64,000 nucleotides of DNA from Scylla paramamosain (GCF_035594125.1 NW_026973703.1:56001-120000); one strand, 5' to 3'. Shown: positions 47,701-60,402, counted from the first letter of the stretch. Translations and numbers: made by a program. Notes: a model not told the origin generated them from the sequence alone.

Positions 47701-47935
47701 TTTAATCATTCATCCCTTTCTCTGGTAAACTCTGGAACTCCCTGCCTGCTTCTGTATTTCCACCTTCCTATGACTTGAATTCCTTCAAGAGGGAGGTTTC
47801 AAGACACTTATTCATCAGTTTTTGCCCACTGCTTTGACCATTTTATGGGAAAATATGCCCACTTCAGTGGGCATATTTTTTTATTGGATTTTTGTTGCCC
47901 TTGGCCAGTGTCCTTCCCACATAAGAAAAAAAAAA
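44702..47935 (+). mobile_element. Family A copy A7, full length
   Basis: 3.23 kb. The 5' end (ATAATTACTCCCAGTGAGGT) is shared with copy A8, marking a true element start. Single-ORF layout: ATG at 44910 (MATPTPASESPSGEG), APE endonuclease ([45 protein letters not shown]), linker, RT ([29 protein letters not shown]), C-terminal domain and an A-rich tail after CCACATAAG. Stops near 45361 and 47044 plus several frame changes inactivate it. Confidence 0.92.
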
Positions 47936-47972
47936 ATTCTGGTATAGCTGAAAAAAAGATGCACAGAATGTG

Positions 47973-48096
<124 letters not shown>

Positions 48097-48101
48097 ACAA
48101 C

Positions 48102-48180
48102 CTCTAGTCTGGAACCGTATCTCTAAATAAGCAGGTGTTCCCTTCTTAAGTTCAAATTCTTGCCACTGCATAACTTCAAA
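48102..48180 (-). CDS. PKHD1L1: Exon: PA14 end
   Basis: Acceptor ACTTCCACAG, weak donor AGAG|GTTGTT next to an (AAT)n(AAC)n tract. Reads FEVMQWQEFELKKGTPAYLE then IRFQTRG, matching the 'S--I-L--G--YYIE---' closing strand of PA14. Its phases (0 in, 1 out) fit both neighbours, which supports this small exon despite the weak donor. Confidence 0.75.
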
Positions 48181-48198
48181 CTGTGGAAGTAAAACACT

Positions 48199-48199
48199 A

Positions 48200-48247
<48 letters not shown>
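48199..48247. repeat. (CA)n
   Basis: CA tract about 20 nt upstream of the acceptor of the 48180 exon. Confidence 0.95.
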
Positions 48248-48249
<2 letters not shown>

Positions 48250-48528
48250 TAGGGAGGCCATGTATAGATTAAATCAAATAAATCATGTCTATCATTTACA
48301 TACACAAAAAAAATAATAATAATAAAGCTTATATTTCTACTTTTCTCAGAGGCTTCCCAGCTTCTCAAAATGCAAATGAGCAACAAAATAAATCATGTCA
48401 ATCACTTATACAAAGAAAAAAAAAGATTACATTTTTATTTTTTCTTCTTAAAACTTCTCAAAATAAAGACAAGCAATGTGAAAAAACTCATCAAGACATG
48501 GAATAAGTAGTGTTTCTGTCTGTCTTAC

Positions 48529-48629
48529 TTCGCTGTCTGAATCTCCATTGGCTGCCAGCATCACAAGCATCCGCTCACCAACCTGAACTGATAGAGAGTA
48601 GGTCCCATCATGTGGTGGATGTAGGTACC
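48529..48629 (-). CDS. PKHD1L1: Exon: PA14 core
   Basis: Acceptor CTGCACAG, donor GAA|GTAAGA. Reads GYLHPPHDGTYSLSVQVGE then RMLVMLAANGDSDSE. The GYL-PP--G-Y-- motif is the hallmark of PA14 domains, thought to bind carbohydrate. The usual 'SDD' calcium or sugar-binding motif is replaced by VGER. Confidence 0.85.
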
Positions 48630-48639
48630 CTGTGCAGGA

Positions 48640-48960
48640 AGATCATGGGGTTGTATGTTTGAGTGTCACCTTTGTATTCCTTTTTAAGCATTAGAAAGAA
48701 CTAAAAATATTATGCTTGTATGTTGGTGCGTCACCTTTGTATTCTTTCTTTACCATTAAAAAGAACTGAAAATATTATGGTTGCATGTCTGTGTCACCTC
48801 TGCATTCCTTCTTCACCATTAAAAAGAACTGAAAATATTATGCTTGTATGTCTGTGTATTACCTTTGTATCCCTTCTTCAGCATTAAAAAGAACTGAAAA
48901 TATTATGGTTGAATGTCTGTATGTGTGTGTGTCTATGTGTGTGTGTGTGTCACTTTTATA
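48640..48960. repeat. ~63-bp tandem repeat
   Basis: Four to five copies of a unit containing GTGTCACCTTTGTATTC and ATTAAAAAGAACTGAAAATA between exons 49180 and 48629. Confidence 0.8.
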
Positions 48961-49179
48961 TTTCTTCTTCATCATCATGAAGATTAAATATATTATCTTT
49001 CTTACAGGCAGAACAAGACTTGCACTGAGTTCTGAGAGAATGCAGGGGACACACACTAACTCAAATGCACACAATACCATCAGGAAGAACTAATACATCA
49101 CTTATCTTGCATTGAGTCATAAGGGAACACAGACACACACTTCCTCTATCACTATAACACACATAAGCAGGAGTCCCAC

Positions 49180-49360
49180 CTTTCAGAGTGCCCACAGTAT
49201 CCCGGGTCACCTCAATGGGAAACTTCGAGCTCAGCATCTTGAGGGACAAAAGCCTTGTAACCAGCATGGGAGGGAGACAGGGCTGCCCAGCTTGTCTCCT
49301 CCAGGAAGTTGGACTCAAAGTATTCCCCTTGGTACAGCTCAACAAGTAACCTGCGCTCAC
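49180..49360 (-). CDS. PKHD1L1: Exon: PA14 domain start, with frame break
   Basis: Acceptor CATGTACAG, donor AAAG|GTGGGA. Begins GERRLLVELYQGEYFES and SHAGYKAFVPQDAELEV, equivalent to the 'G--L-REY----' start of PA14. It then needs a frame change near 49215 to continue as FPIEVTRDTVGTLKG, which joins the next exon as KGYLHPPHDGTYSL. Both ends are fixed by splice phase, so the frame break inside the exon is well supported. Confidence 0.75.
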
Positions 49361-49429
49361 CTGTACATGGAAAGGATGAAGTGTGTGTGTGTGTGTGCGT
49401 GTGTGATTGTAGTGATAGTTTAGCAAGCT

Positions 49430-49625
49430 CCAGTGTGGTTTTCAAGACTACTTGTGATTTTCTTGATTAACAGGCTCCAGTGTGGTTTTCAAGACTACTT
49501 GTGATTTTCTTGATAGTTAAACAAGGCTAGTGATAATTTAACAGATTCCAGCACAAGTTATAAGGGTTTTCATGTGTGTTTTCATGATTCTAGTAATACT
49601 TCAACAGATTCTGCATCATTTGGTA
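49430..49625. repeat. ~82-bp intronic repeat, diverged copies
   Basis: Contains GGCTCCAGTGTGGTTTTCAA twice and GGCTAGTGATAATTTAACAG, matching the 60.5-kb array; next to the 49360 exon. Confidence 0.65.
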
Positions 49626-49799
49626 AAAAAAAAAAAAAAATGAGAACTTGATCAATCCTCTCTATGGCCTGTAAAAACAACCCTAATGAATGGACAGCAT
49701 TTCAAAACACAGGAGGTCCTTGAGTTAAGATGGAGTTCAGTTCCTATGCCATGTCATAAACTAGTTTTGAGTATAGGTCTGAACCAGCCTAAGTAGTAA

Positions 49800-50115
49800 G
49801 TACCTACAGTAAGTCATGACAGAACACCCTCGAAAACCGCAATAACTTCCAATAGAGTCTGTTAAATTACTACTGCCCTTCTTAATCTACCATCAGAATT
49901 ATAAAATACTTGAAAAAAAAAAAAAAACTTACACTAGAGCCTTTTACACTAGCAGTCCGTCCCCGTGAAAAACCTAAATAACTTACACTAGAGCCTTTCA
50001 AACTACCACTGTGCCCTCTTGAAGAACCTAAATAACTAACACTAGAGCCTTTCAAACTATCACTGTTTCCCTTTGAAAAAACCTAAATAACTTAATCAAG
50101 ACTTTTTAAACATAA
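49800..50115. repeat. ~82-bp intronic repeat, inverted array
   Basis: Units like AACCTAAATAACTTACACTA followed by GAGCCTTTCAAACTACCACT; same strand as 35640-36105. Confidence 0.75.
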
Positions 50116-50300
50116 CTACTGTACCTGTAAAGAAAACACATGAAGGACATACAATAAATAAAAATAATGAAATAAATCAGTAAAAAAAAAAGGGGGGGGG
50201 GAAGAACTGCCTGCATCACACCCCCAAAACAGCAGAAACTGAGATCACTGTAAACTGAGGACTCCCTGTACAGTGATGACCAGCAAGACAGTGAACTGAC

Positions 50301-50397
50301 CTGAGCCAGCCGAGGCCTTCCCTTGGGTTGGAGTGAGGCACCGGATTTGCTCATCAGTGATGTCCTGGATGGCACACTGAGCACCCCCCACCAACAC
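50301..50397 (-). CDS. PKHD1L1: Exon: IPT end
   Basis: Acceptor TGCTGCAG, donor CAG|GTCAGT. Reads VLVGGAQCAIQDITDEQIRC and LTPTQGKASAG, the C-terminal half of an IPT domain with the conserved cysteine pair. Ends phase 1 and joins the PA14 exon in frame (SG-ERRLL). Confidence 0.85.
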
Positions 50398-50550
50398 CTG
50401 CAGCATAAACCTCATTACTCACAGCACTCTCTCCTTGTATGAGTCAAAGCCAAGAACATCACACCTCATAACTCATGGCACTCCCACAGGGGCATTGCAA
50501 TACAGAAACACAGGGTAGTGAAGGAGTAGCCAGCACCACTGTTGCTGTAC

Positions 50551-50635
50551 CTTGGTCTGCTCCTTGTATGGGTCAAAGCCAACACCATCAATAGTGAACA
50601 GCGTGCCGCCCTGAGAGGACTCACATTGTGCATAC
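50551..50635 (-). CDS. PKHD1L1: Exon: IPT opening, with frame break
   Basis: Acceptor CCATGCAG, donor AAG|GTACAG. In the phase imposed by the previous exon it begins G-MHNVSP, the usual IPT start. The remainder reads SQGGTLFTIDGVGFDPYKEQ in a different frame and joins the next exon as EQTK-VLVGGAQC. A one-base shift around 50615-50620 is required. The intron upstream (9.5 kb) holds the nested B/A retrotransposons. Confidence 0.7.
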
Positions 50636-50806
50636 CTGCATGGAGACACACCACGTCACTCCACTAGCCACTCCACATTGCACTACTACATACACACTTC
50701 TTTTGCTGTTTACCTAGAATGAAGGGTTGGTGTCATGGACAAGTCTCCTTCAGTTTTTTTTTTTTTTTTTTTTTGTCCCTTGCATCTATATAAACACTCA
50801 TGCTGA

Positions 50807-50808
<2 letters not shown>

Positions 50809-50866
<58 letters not shown>
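50809..50866. repeat. (GT)n at 3' border of B5
   Basis: GT on the plus strand, that is CA on the sense strand of copy B5, which ends CAACTAGGTAGACACACAC. Confidence 0.95.
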
Positions 50867-50867
<1 letters not shown>

Positions 50868-52372
50868 TACCTAGTTGTATTGTCCAGGGCACAAACCAAA
50901 GCTCATTTTGCCTTGTCTCAATAACCATATTTATCCAGTTTCTCTTTAAACATGTGTACATTGTTTACCACAACCACCTCTTCCTTCAAATCATTCCAGA
51001 TTTCAATAGTTCAATATGAGAAGCTGTATTCTTTGATGTTGCTTAAGATTCACTCTTCTTTATTTTCTTCCCATGCTGCCTCATCTGTCTCTCTCCTTCC
51101 TCCATCTGTGGTACCAAGTCATTTCTGTCTATTCTTTCTATATTGTTTACTATTACTAATTTGTATATTGTAATCAGGTCTCCTCTTTCTCTTCTCTCTT
51201 GTAGTGTTGGTAATCCCATCTCTTCAAGTCTTTCTTCATAGCTTAAGTCTTTCAATTATGGTACTAAATTTGTTGCTATCCTCTGTGTTCTTTCCAGTTT
51301 CTGTATATCTTTTTTTTTTTTTCTATGCGCAGCCTAAACTACTGCTGCATGTTCTAATTTAGGTTGTATCATGCTTGTTATAATTTTCTTCATAATTTCT
51401 TTATCTAAATAGTTAAACACCACCCTAATGTCTTAACAAGCTGTATATAGAGCCAAATATTCTGTTTATGTGGCTTTCAGGTGATAGTGTGTCCTGAATC
51501 ATTACTCCCAAATCTTTTCTTCATTACTTTTTATTATTTTTCATCCCATTTTGTAATTCCATGAAGGTCTCTTTTTACTTTTTCTTATTTCCAAGCCATG
51601 GAATTTAGAATTTAATACTAGAAAGCATTAAATTCTAGTTTCCATCTTTGGCTTCATGCATGTATCTTGTCAATATCCTTTTGTAACTCCTTGCAGTCAT
51701 TTTCATCCTTTATTATTTTCATTATTTTTCCATCATCAACAAAAAGGTTTATATAACTATTTAGATCCTCTGTCATATCATTTACATATATTTGAAACAT
51801 AATAGGTGCCAACACAGATCCTTGCGGTACCCCACTTGTCACTTTGCGCCAACTTGAATTATTGTCTCTGATCACTGTTGTCACTTCCCTCCCTTGTAAA
51901 TAATCCTTCATCCATCTTAATGTTGCTCCCTTTAGCCCTCCTCCATTCTCTGATTTCCACATAAGACTTTTGTGGGGAACTTTATCAAATGCTTTTTAGA
52001 GATCCAGGTGTACCGTACAAACCCATCAGTCCCTCTCTTGCACTCCATCTATTACTTTTGTATAGAAGCTCAGTAGATTTGTGACACAGGATCTTCCTTT
52101 TCTGAATCCAAATTGCTTTTCTGTAATTATCTTTTCATCTTCTAAATACTGCACCCATCTGTCTTTAATTACTATTTCAAAAAGCTTGCTTACAATACTT
52201 GTTAAAGACACTGGTTTGTATTTTAATGGTTCCATTTTATTTCCCCCTTTGTATACTGGCACTATGTTAGCTCTTTTCCATTCCCTTGGTACATTTCCTT
52301 CTCTCAACAAGCTGTTAATTATATCCCATATGGGGTCTTCCATTTGTTCTCTGCATTCTTTTAATATCCATC

Positions 52373-55300
52373 CTTTTTTTTTTTATGTAGGAGGGGCACT
52401 GGCCAAGGGCAACAAAAATCCAATAAAAAAAAAAAAAACACTGAAATGCCAGTCCCATAAAAGGGTCAAAGCAGTAGTAAAAAAATGATGGATAAGTGTC
52501 TTGAAACCTCCCTCTTGAAGGAATTCAAGTTATAGGAAGGTGGAAATACAGAAGCAGGCAGGAAGTTCCAGAGTTTACCAGAGAAAGGGATGAATGATTG
52601 AGAATATTGGTTAACTCTTGTGTTAGAGAGGTGGACAGAATAGGGGTGAGAGAAAGAAGAAAGTCTTGTGCAGCGAGGCTGCAGGAGGAGGGCAGGCATG
52701 CAGTTAGCAAGATCAGAAGAGCAGTTAGCATGAAAATAGCGATAGAAAATAACAAGAGATGCAACATTGCAGTGGTGAGAGGCTGAAGACAGTCAATTAG
52801 AGGACAGGAGTTGATGAGACAAAAAAGCTTTTGATTCCACCCTGTCTAGAAGAGCGGTATGAGTGGAACTCCCCCAGACATGTGAAGCATACTCCATACA
52901 TGGACGGATAAGGCCCTTGTACAGAGTTACCAGCTTGGGGAGTGAGAAAAACTGGCGGAGACGTGTCAGAATGCCTAACTTCATAGAAGCTGTTTTAGCT
53001 AGAGATTTGATGTCAAGTTTCCAGTTCAGATTATAAGTAAAGGACAGACCAAGGATGTTCAGTGTAGAAGAGGGGGACAGTTGAGTGGCATTGAAGAAGA
53101 GGGGATAGTTGTCTGGAAGGTTGTGTCGAGTTGATAAATGGAGGAATTGAGTTCTTGAGGCATTGAACAATACCAAGTTTGCTCTGCCCCAATCAGAAAT
53201 TTTAGAAAGATCAGAAGACAAGCATTCTGTGGCTCCCCTGCGTAAAATGTTTACCTCCTGTAGGGCTGGATGTTTATGAAAAGACATGGAAAAGTGCAGG
53301 GTGGTATCATCAGCATAGGAGTGGATAGGACAAGAAGTTTGGTTTAGAAGATCATTAATGAATAATAAGAGAGTGGGTGACAGGACAGAACTCTGAGGAA
53401 CAGCACTTTTAATAGATTTAGGAGAAGAACAGTGACCGTCTACCACAGCAGCAATAGAACAGTTAGAAAGGAAACTTGAGATGAAGTTACAGAGAGAAGG
53501 AGAGAAGCCGTAGGAGGGTAGTTTGGAAGGTTGTGAAGTGAGAGATGTTTAAGAATCTTCCTGTTGAGGATAGATTCAAAAACTTTAGATAGGCAGGAAA
53601 TTAAATCAATAGGATGGTAGTTTGAGGGATTGGAATGGTCACCCTTTTTAGGAACAGGCTGAATGTAGGCAAATTTCCAGCAAGAAGGAAAGGTAGATGT
53701 TGACAGAGAGCTGAAAGAGTTTGACTAGGCAAGGTGCAAGCACGGAGGCACAGTTTCGGAGAACAATAGGAGGGATCCCATCAGGTCCATAAGCCTTCCG
53801 AGGGTTTAGGCCAGCAAGGGCATGGAAAACATCATTGCGAAGAATTTTAATAGGTAGCATGAAGAAATCAGAGGCTGGAAGAGAGGAAGGAACAAGTCCT
53901 GAATCGTCCAAAGTAGAGTTTTTAGCAAAGGTCTGAGCGAAGAGTTCAGCTTTAGAAACAGATGTGATAGCAGTGGTGCCATCTGGTTGAAATAAAGGAG
54001 GGAAGGAAGAAGAAGCAAAGTTATTGGAGATATTTTTGGCTAGATGCCAGAAGTCACGAGGGGAGTAAGATCTTGAAAGGTTTTGACACTTTCTGTTCAT
54101 GAAGGAATTTTTGGCTAGTTGGAGAACAGACTTGGCATGGTTCCAGGCAGAAATATAAAGTGCATGAGATTCTGGTGATGGAAGGCTTAAGTACCTTTTG
54201 TGGGCCACCTCTCTATCATGTATAACACGAGAACAAGCTGTGTTAAACCAAGGTTTGGAAGGTTTAGGTCGAGAAAAAGAGTGAGGAATGTACGCCTCCA
54301 TGCCAGACACTATCACCTCCGTTATGCGCTCAGCACACAAAGATAGGTCTCTGATACGGAAGCAGTAGTCATTCCAAGGAAAATCAGCAAAATACCTCCT
54401 CAGGTCCCCCCAACTAGCAGAGGCAAAACGCCAGAGGCACCTTCGCTTAGGGGGATCCTGAGGAGAGATTGGAGCAATAGGACAAGATACAGATATGAGA
54501 TTGTGATCGGAGGAGCCCAACGGAGAAGAAAGGGTGACAGTATAAGCAGAAGGATTAGAGGTCAGGAAAAGGTCAAGAATGTTGGGCGTATCTCCAAGAC
54601 GGTCAGGAGTACGAGTAGGGTACTGCACCAATTGCTCTAGGTCGTGGAGGATACCAAACCGTAGGCTAGTTCACCAGGATGGTCAGTGAAGGGAGAGGAA
54701 AGCCAAAGCTGGTGGTGAACACTGAAGTCTCCAAGAATGGAGATCTCTGCAAAAGGGAAGAGGATCAGAATGTGCTCCACTTTGGAAGTTAAGTAGTCAA
54801 TTTCTTATAGAGTAGTTTGGTGAAAGGTATACAGCACAGACAAATTTAGTTTGAGAGTGACTCTGTAGTCGTAGCCAGATGGTGGAAAACTCGGAAGATT
54901 CAAGAGTGTGGGCACGAGAGCAGGTTAAGTCATTGCGCACATAAATGCAACATCCAGCTTTGGATCGAAAATGAGGATAGAGAAAGTAGGAGGGAACAGA
55001 AAAGGGGCTACTGTCAGTTGCCTCAGACACCTGAGTTTCAGTGAGGAAAAGAAGATAAGGTTTAGAAGAGGAGAGGTGGTGTTCTACAGATTGAAAATTA
55101 GATCTTAGACCGCGAATGTTGCAGAAGTTAATGAAGAAAAAGTTGAGGAGGGGGGTGTCAAGACACTTAGGGTCGTTGACAGAAAGGCAGTCCGACCTGA
55201 GGACATTTATGGTCCCCTCCCCAGATGGGGACTCTGAGGGTGGTGTAGGAGTCGCCATGATGATTTTGAAATTTTTGAGGGAAGGATGTGTGTGTTATTA

Positions 55301-55475
55301 GGTGCTTGTAGTTTTGTGTGGAGGAAGAGAGTTGTCTTTAGAGGGCAGGCTGTGACTGCCCCCTTGTGTTGTGAGACACAAAGGGAAATGTTCAGTGAGG
55401 TCACAGCTGGGTTTAATGATAAGTTCACAGCACCCCCTGAACAGTGCTTTAGACCTCACTGGGAGTAATTATCAT
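52373..55475 (-). mobile_element. Family A copy A8, near full length, nested in B5
   Basis: Both ends present: T11 then ATGTAGGAGGG at 52373 and the family 5' end at about 55475. ORF from 55258 (MATPTPPSESPSGEG), endonuclease (FFFINFCNIRGLRSNFQSVE), linker/RT start in a 327-aa frame (53648-54631), and C-terminal frame 52793-53446 ([20 protein letters not shown]). About 270 bp of RT palm (the FDRVWHKA region) is deleted near 53527. Sits between VT and GWILKE of the B5 RT. Confidence 0.9.
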
Positions 55476-56350
55476 TACTTGATTGTTACTTGATTGTTAC
55501 TTGATTGTTACTTGATCTGGTCACATAGCTCTTCTAAAATCCAGCTCTTCCAGCAGTTTCTTGATTTCTTGACTATTTACTTGTATCTCCTGTATTCCCT
55601 CATTCTGTGATACTATTTTCAATATCATAAAATCAGTTTCCTTTGTAAATACAGACTGAAAACTCTCATTCATCTCAGTAGTTTCATAAATTCTTCCTTC
55701 TCTTCTTAATTTTTTTATGTCATCCCTGTTTCATTTTCCCATTTATGTAGCTGTAAAAGAGTTTGGGCTCTTCCTTGCATTTTCTTATTATCTCACTTTC
55801 AAAATTTCTTTCTTCTTTTCTTCTTATTATACCATATTCATTCCTTGCCTTTCTGTATTCTCCCCTAGTATTTGTGTTCAGTTTTCTCATAATTTTCCTC
55901 CATGCCCTGTCCTTTTTCTTTTTTGCTTCTACTCACCTGCCATTATACCATTCATGCTTCCAAATTTTCACTTTATAACTTTGCACAAACTGTTGCACCC
56001 TGTCTCTATACTTGCTCAAATGTATCTCATATTTTTCTTGCACTACTTTACCTTTAAATAGCTCTTTCCAATTCTTTTTTCCATAAATTTTATTAGGTTC
56101 TGCAAAGTTTGCCTTAGCATAGTTCTGTCTCCCATTTCTAAATTGTTCATTCCTGTGCAGCACTTTTTCCTACTACGGTACTATTTCTATTGTCACATGA
56201 TCATTTCTTTCCAGTGGACTCAATGAATACTTGGTCTACTTTCTGGGATTTTTGTAGACACTAAGTCCAGCTGTGATGGTTCTTCTCTGTATCTTGTAGG
56301 TTCATTCACCCACTGTCTGATTGTATTGACCATCATGGTATGCATGGTAT

Positions 56351-57285
56351 GTTGATGATACCACCCTGCACTTTTCTACGTCTTTTTGTAGACATCCAAC
56401 CCTTCAGAAAGTAAACAGTTCACACGGATGCCACAGAACACCTGACTTCTGATGTCTCTAGAATTTTTGATTGGGGCAGAGCAAACTTGGTATTGTTCAA
56501 TACCTCAAAAACTCAATTCCTCCATCTATCAACTCAACACAACATTCCAGACAACTATCCCCTCTTCTTCATTGACACTCAACTGTTCCCCTCTTCTACA
56601 CTGAACATCCTCGGTCTGTCCTTTACTTATAATCTAAACTGGAAACTTCACATATCATCTCTAGTTAAATCATCTTTTATGAAGTTAAGTGTTCTGAGAC
56701 ATCTCCGCCAGTTTTTCTCACCCGCCCCAGCTGCTAACTCTGTGGAAGGGCCTTATCTGTCTGTGTATGGAGTATATTTCACATGTCTGGGAGGGTTCCA
56801 CTCATACCACTCTTCTAGACAGGGTAGAATCAAAAGCTCTTCATCTCATCAACTCTCCTGTAACTAACTGTTTTCATTCTCTTTCTCATTGCTGTAATGT
56901 TGCATCTCTTGTTATCTTCTATCACTATTTTCATGCTAACTGCTCTTCTGATCTTGCTAACTGCATGTCTCCCTCCTACCATGGCCTCGCTGCACAAGAC
57001 TCTCTTCTTTCTCTCACCCCTACTTTGTCCACCTCTCTACTGCAAGAGTTAACCAGTATTCTCAGTCAGTCATTCATCCCTTTCTCTGATAAACTCTGGA
57101 ACTCCCTGCCTACTTCTGTATTTCCACCTTCCTATGACTTGAACTCCTTCAAGAGGAAGGTTTCAAGACACCTATCCTTCAATTCTTGACTACCACTTCT
57201 GACCATATTTGGGGACTGGCATCTCAGTGGGCTTTTCTTTTACTGGATTTTTGTTGCCCTTGGCTGGTGTCCCTCCTACATAAAA
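56351..57285 (+). mobile_element. Family A 3' fragment A9, nested in B5
   Basis: Starts at the YADD region (DDTTLHF), includes [20 protein letters not shown] and the C-terminal FSDKLWNSLPTSVFPPSYDL, ending CCTACATAAAAAAAATAAAT. Opposite orientation to B5 and A8; it splits the B5 endonuclease. Confidence 0.9.
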
Positions 57286-58479
57286 AAAATAAATAAATAA
57301 GTAAATATATAAAAAAAATAAGTTCTTCACTCCATGACCTGACATTTTCTTTCACTTCCATCTCCTCCAGTTTAATTCCTTTAGTGTTGAAGCTGCCTAC
57401 TAAGAGCACTTTGTTACTTTTTCTTATCATTTCCTCTGTGCTATTTCTTGTTTCTAGTTTAATAGTTTCATATCTATTGGTCTCCCATGCATTAGTTTTC
57501 GGTGGTATGTACATCACAGTAACTTTCCTTTTTTTCACTTCATTTGATCCTAATCACAACACTCAAAGTTTCTGCCATTTCATCACCATATTCAACTTCA
57601 TCAACAACAATATCCTCTTTTACCAATATCATTGCTCCTGCTCCTCCCTTTCCTTTTCTATCTCTCCTCCATGCACTATAACCTTCCTTTGCAAATCCCA
57701 ACTCTATTTCCTCTTTTAGTTTGTTTTCCATTAAACATACCACATCTGATTTATTGTTCTTTAGGTAGTCTTTAAGTTCCAATAGGCTCAACACCAAACC
57801 ATCTATATTAGTATACATAATCTTTAAACTTCTGCCTGGTGATCTTGTGTGGCATCTTTGTGGCACCATTTCCTCACTTTCATGTCCAGAACTTTCAAAA
57901 TGAATCTCCTCGCTTGTTCTTGTGTTCTCTCCTTGTTTTTTGACTGGGCCTCTACTCTCAACTCTTTCAGTTTACTTCTCTCTCCTTTGTTCATGTCTCA
58001 TTTTTATCCACATTTCCTTCATTTCTTCTACTTTTACCAATTTTCCTGTTCTTTGCAAGACATGTTTTGCTGCTGTTTGTGACATGAATCTTATTTTCAT
58101 TGGTCTTGTTCCATTTTTGTTGTACTTTTTCAATCCTGTAAACCTCTTCAATTTGTTCAACTATCTCCTCTCCTTCCTCTGCCACTTCTGCTATAATCTC
58201 CTTAACCCTTTTTGCCTCTTTTTTTTTTTCTCTGTAGCTATTTTCATGAGTAGGTTCTCCTTGGCCTCAAATACCATCACATTCATCTTTCTCTGTACCA
58301 TGTCTCTCACAAGATTACTTTTTTCCTTTATTATCTTAATCACTTGCTTTTCCATGTCCTTATTGTGTTCCTGTTGCTGTTGCCTTATTATCTCCTCCAT
58401 ATCTGCCTTTTGTTGTTGTTCTCTCTCTTCTTTTCAACTTTTGACTTCTGCTGTCACTACCCTTTCACTTTCCCATCCT

Positions 58480-58483
<4 letters not shown>

Positions 58484-58521
<38 letters not shown>
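58484..58521. repeat. (CT)n within B5 ORF1
   Basis: CT tract expanded inside the degenerate ORF1 region. Confidence 0.9.
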
Positions 58522-58524
<3 letters not shown>

Positions 58525-59090
58525 GTAAAGCTTTCTTTAACACCTTGTTCTCTTCCTTGAGTTTTTTTATTTCTTTATAGTACTTCTTGTTTAAGTCACT
58601 ATTTTTGTCACCTCTTCTCTAAGTTCTTTGTTTTCCTTTCTTTTTCCATCTTCTTCTTCATCTCTATTATATCACTGGATATCTTTTTTACATTGTCACC
58701 ACCCACCTCCCTCTCTCTTCCTTTCATGTCTATATTATCACTGCTAAGTGACGTATTTCTTTTTGTATTTTGACATTTTCTTCAATTTTCCACATTCGTT
58801 TATTTGTATGAGCTACACTGAGGTCTTCTTCCTTGAAACCCTCAAAAATATTTGCCATGTCCACTGACATCTTCCTTCTTGATATTCCCTGGTAAGATAA
58901 TGTTTACCTCTACACTACTCTCCCAATCACCTTTTCGGCCACTTCCCAATTTACACTTCACTTCCCCTGCACTCACACATCACACAATTCCCTATTATGG
59001 AGACAGGACTCAAGCTCAGCTCCCCTGTACAACCAAAACCTAGTTAACTCCTTGGAGCTGCTGTGGATGTGTCCAATTAGCTGGGCGGCA

Positions 59091-59199
<109 letters not shown>

Positions 59200-59206
59200 A
59201 ACAATA

Positions 59207-60030
59207 CAGGGTGTCCCATAAATTAAGGTACATACCTTGGGATATGATAGTTCAAGTAATCCTGGGTCAAAAATACTCTATACACACACACGCTGTTTGC
59301 TTTATTTTGTGAAAAATTAACATGTAAGTTGTGTGTTGTGGGAGCTGCTTGCCTGGGATCAGTTTCCTGATGATGGATAGGTCATGGAGGCCCACAGGAA
59401 TGGCCAGCAAGATCCCCTCACCTAACACCAACGGATTTCTTTCCTTTGGGGACTCATGAAATCCTTGGTGTACAAGAACAAATCATGTTACAGAGAGGAG
59501 CTGATTCACCCCACTGAGGAAGCAGCAGAGCAGATAAGGAATGACAGGAGAGAAATGATGCACTTAGGCAGTCACTTGATTGACAAGGCTTACCATTTAA
59601 ATGTCAAGATGATGACTGTCAAAGGGGATGACATTTGCAGTGAATTGCCATGTATGTTTTAAAAAGCAGCACTGAATAACCACTGTATTGCTGTGTTACC
59701 TGCACATTTTCTTCAGACACATACAAAAATTTAATCTGTCATTTGCTATTTCCTGTAAGGATTTGACTGCATACGTTGAACACAAAAAATTATCACTTCA
59801 TGCTGTGCAGCACCATGTGAGTACGTAATGAGCCACGTAATGAGCCAAGGAGGGAGGAAAGAGACGGAGGCACACCCAGGCAAGCAGCTCCCGCAATTCA
59901 CAACTTAGCTACGCATTAATTTCTCACAAAATAAAGCAAAACACAGCATATGTGTATAGAGTATTTTCAATTTAGAATTACTTGAACTATCAAATCCCAA
60001 AGTGTGTACCTAAACTTGGAGGACACCATG
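59207..60030. mobile_element. Mariner-like element, deleted, with long TIRs
   Basis: 824 bp flanked by TA. The left end CAGGGTGTCCCATAAATTAA and right end (reverse complement CATGGTGTCCTCCAAGTTTA) begin inverted repeats that stay alignable for about 150 bp, including GATAGTTCAAGTAAT and GGGAGCTGCTTGCCTGGG. At 59398-59470 lies a transposase C-terminal remnant: WPARSPHLTPTDFF and, one base shifted, LMKSLVY, the familiar mariner/Tc1 'W-PRSPDL-P-DFF-WG' block. The catalytic core is gone. Confidence 0.8.
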
Positions 60031-60190
60031 TAAAAACTAAGAAAAACACAACAATCTACTACTAAAACACAGGGCATTATAAGCTTAATTCCTATACAGT
60101 TATTTCCAATAGTCAGGATAAAGTCACTGATCACATAAGGTAAGACTAGATCCACATGCATACATATGCAGGCACACTATATGTACACAC
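60031..60190. other. Intron flank, nothing recognised
   Basis: Short non-coding stretch between the mariner-like element and the 60191 exon end. Confidence 0.4.
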
Positions 60191-60402
60191 CAGCATATGT
60201 ATGGAACTGGTACAATCTGTCCTGGGAGTCCACATACATTCCTGTCTTGGTCACTTCAGATGCCCCTCTTCCAGTAACGTAGACAGTGGCATTCATGGGG
60301 CCAACCAGCTTAGCCTTGGAGCGACAAGTAACCTTCTCCCTTGTCAGTGTGTCTCCAGGTTCTCGTCCACTGTATCACAGGGGATGCCTCCAACAAAGGC
60401 CC
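60191..60402 (-). CDS. PKHD1L1: Exon: IPT body, with frame break
   Basis: Acceptor CATAACAG, donor G|GTGTGT. The first part reads AFVGGIPCDTVDENLET and then meets TGA near 60349. The second part, in another frame, reads LTREKVTCRSKAKLVGP, NATVYVTG and DRLYQFHTYA. Together they are one IPT body (VGG-PC ... VTC ... V-V-G) followed by the tyrosine-rich end seen in PKHD1L1. A one-base indel near 60350 is the simplest explanation. Confidence 0.7.

Noticed and set aside
58344..58580. Plus-strand hydrophobic frames at 57.8-58.6 kb
   Set aside because: Antisense of the coiled-coil ORF1 of B5.
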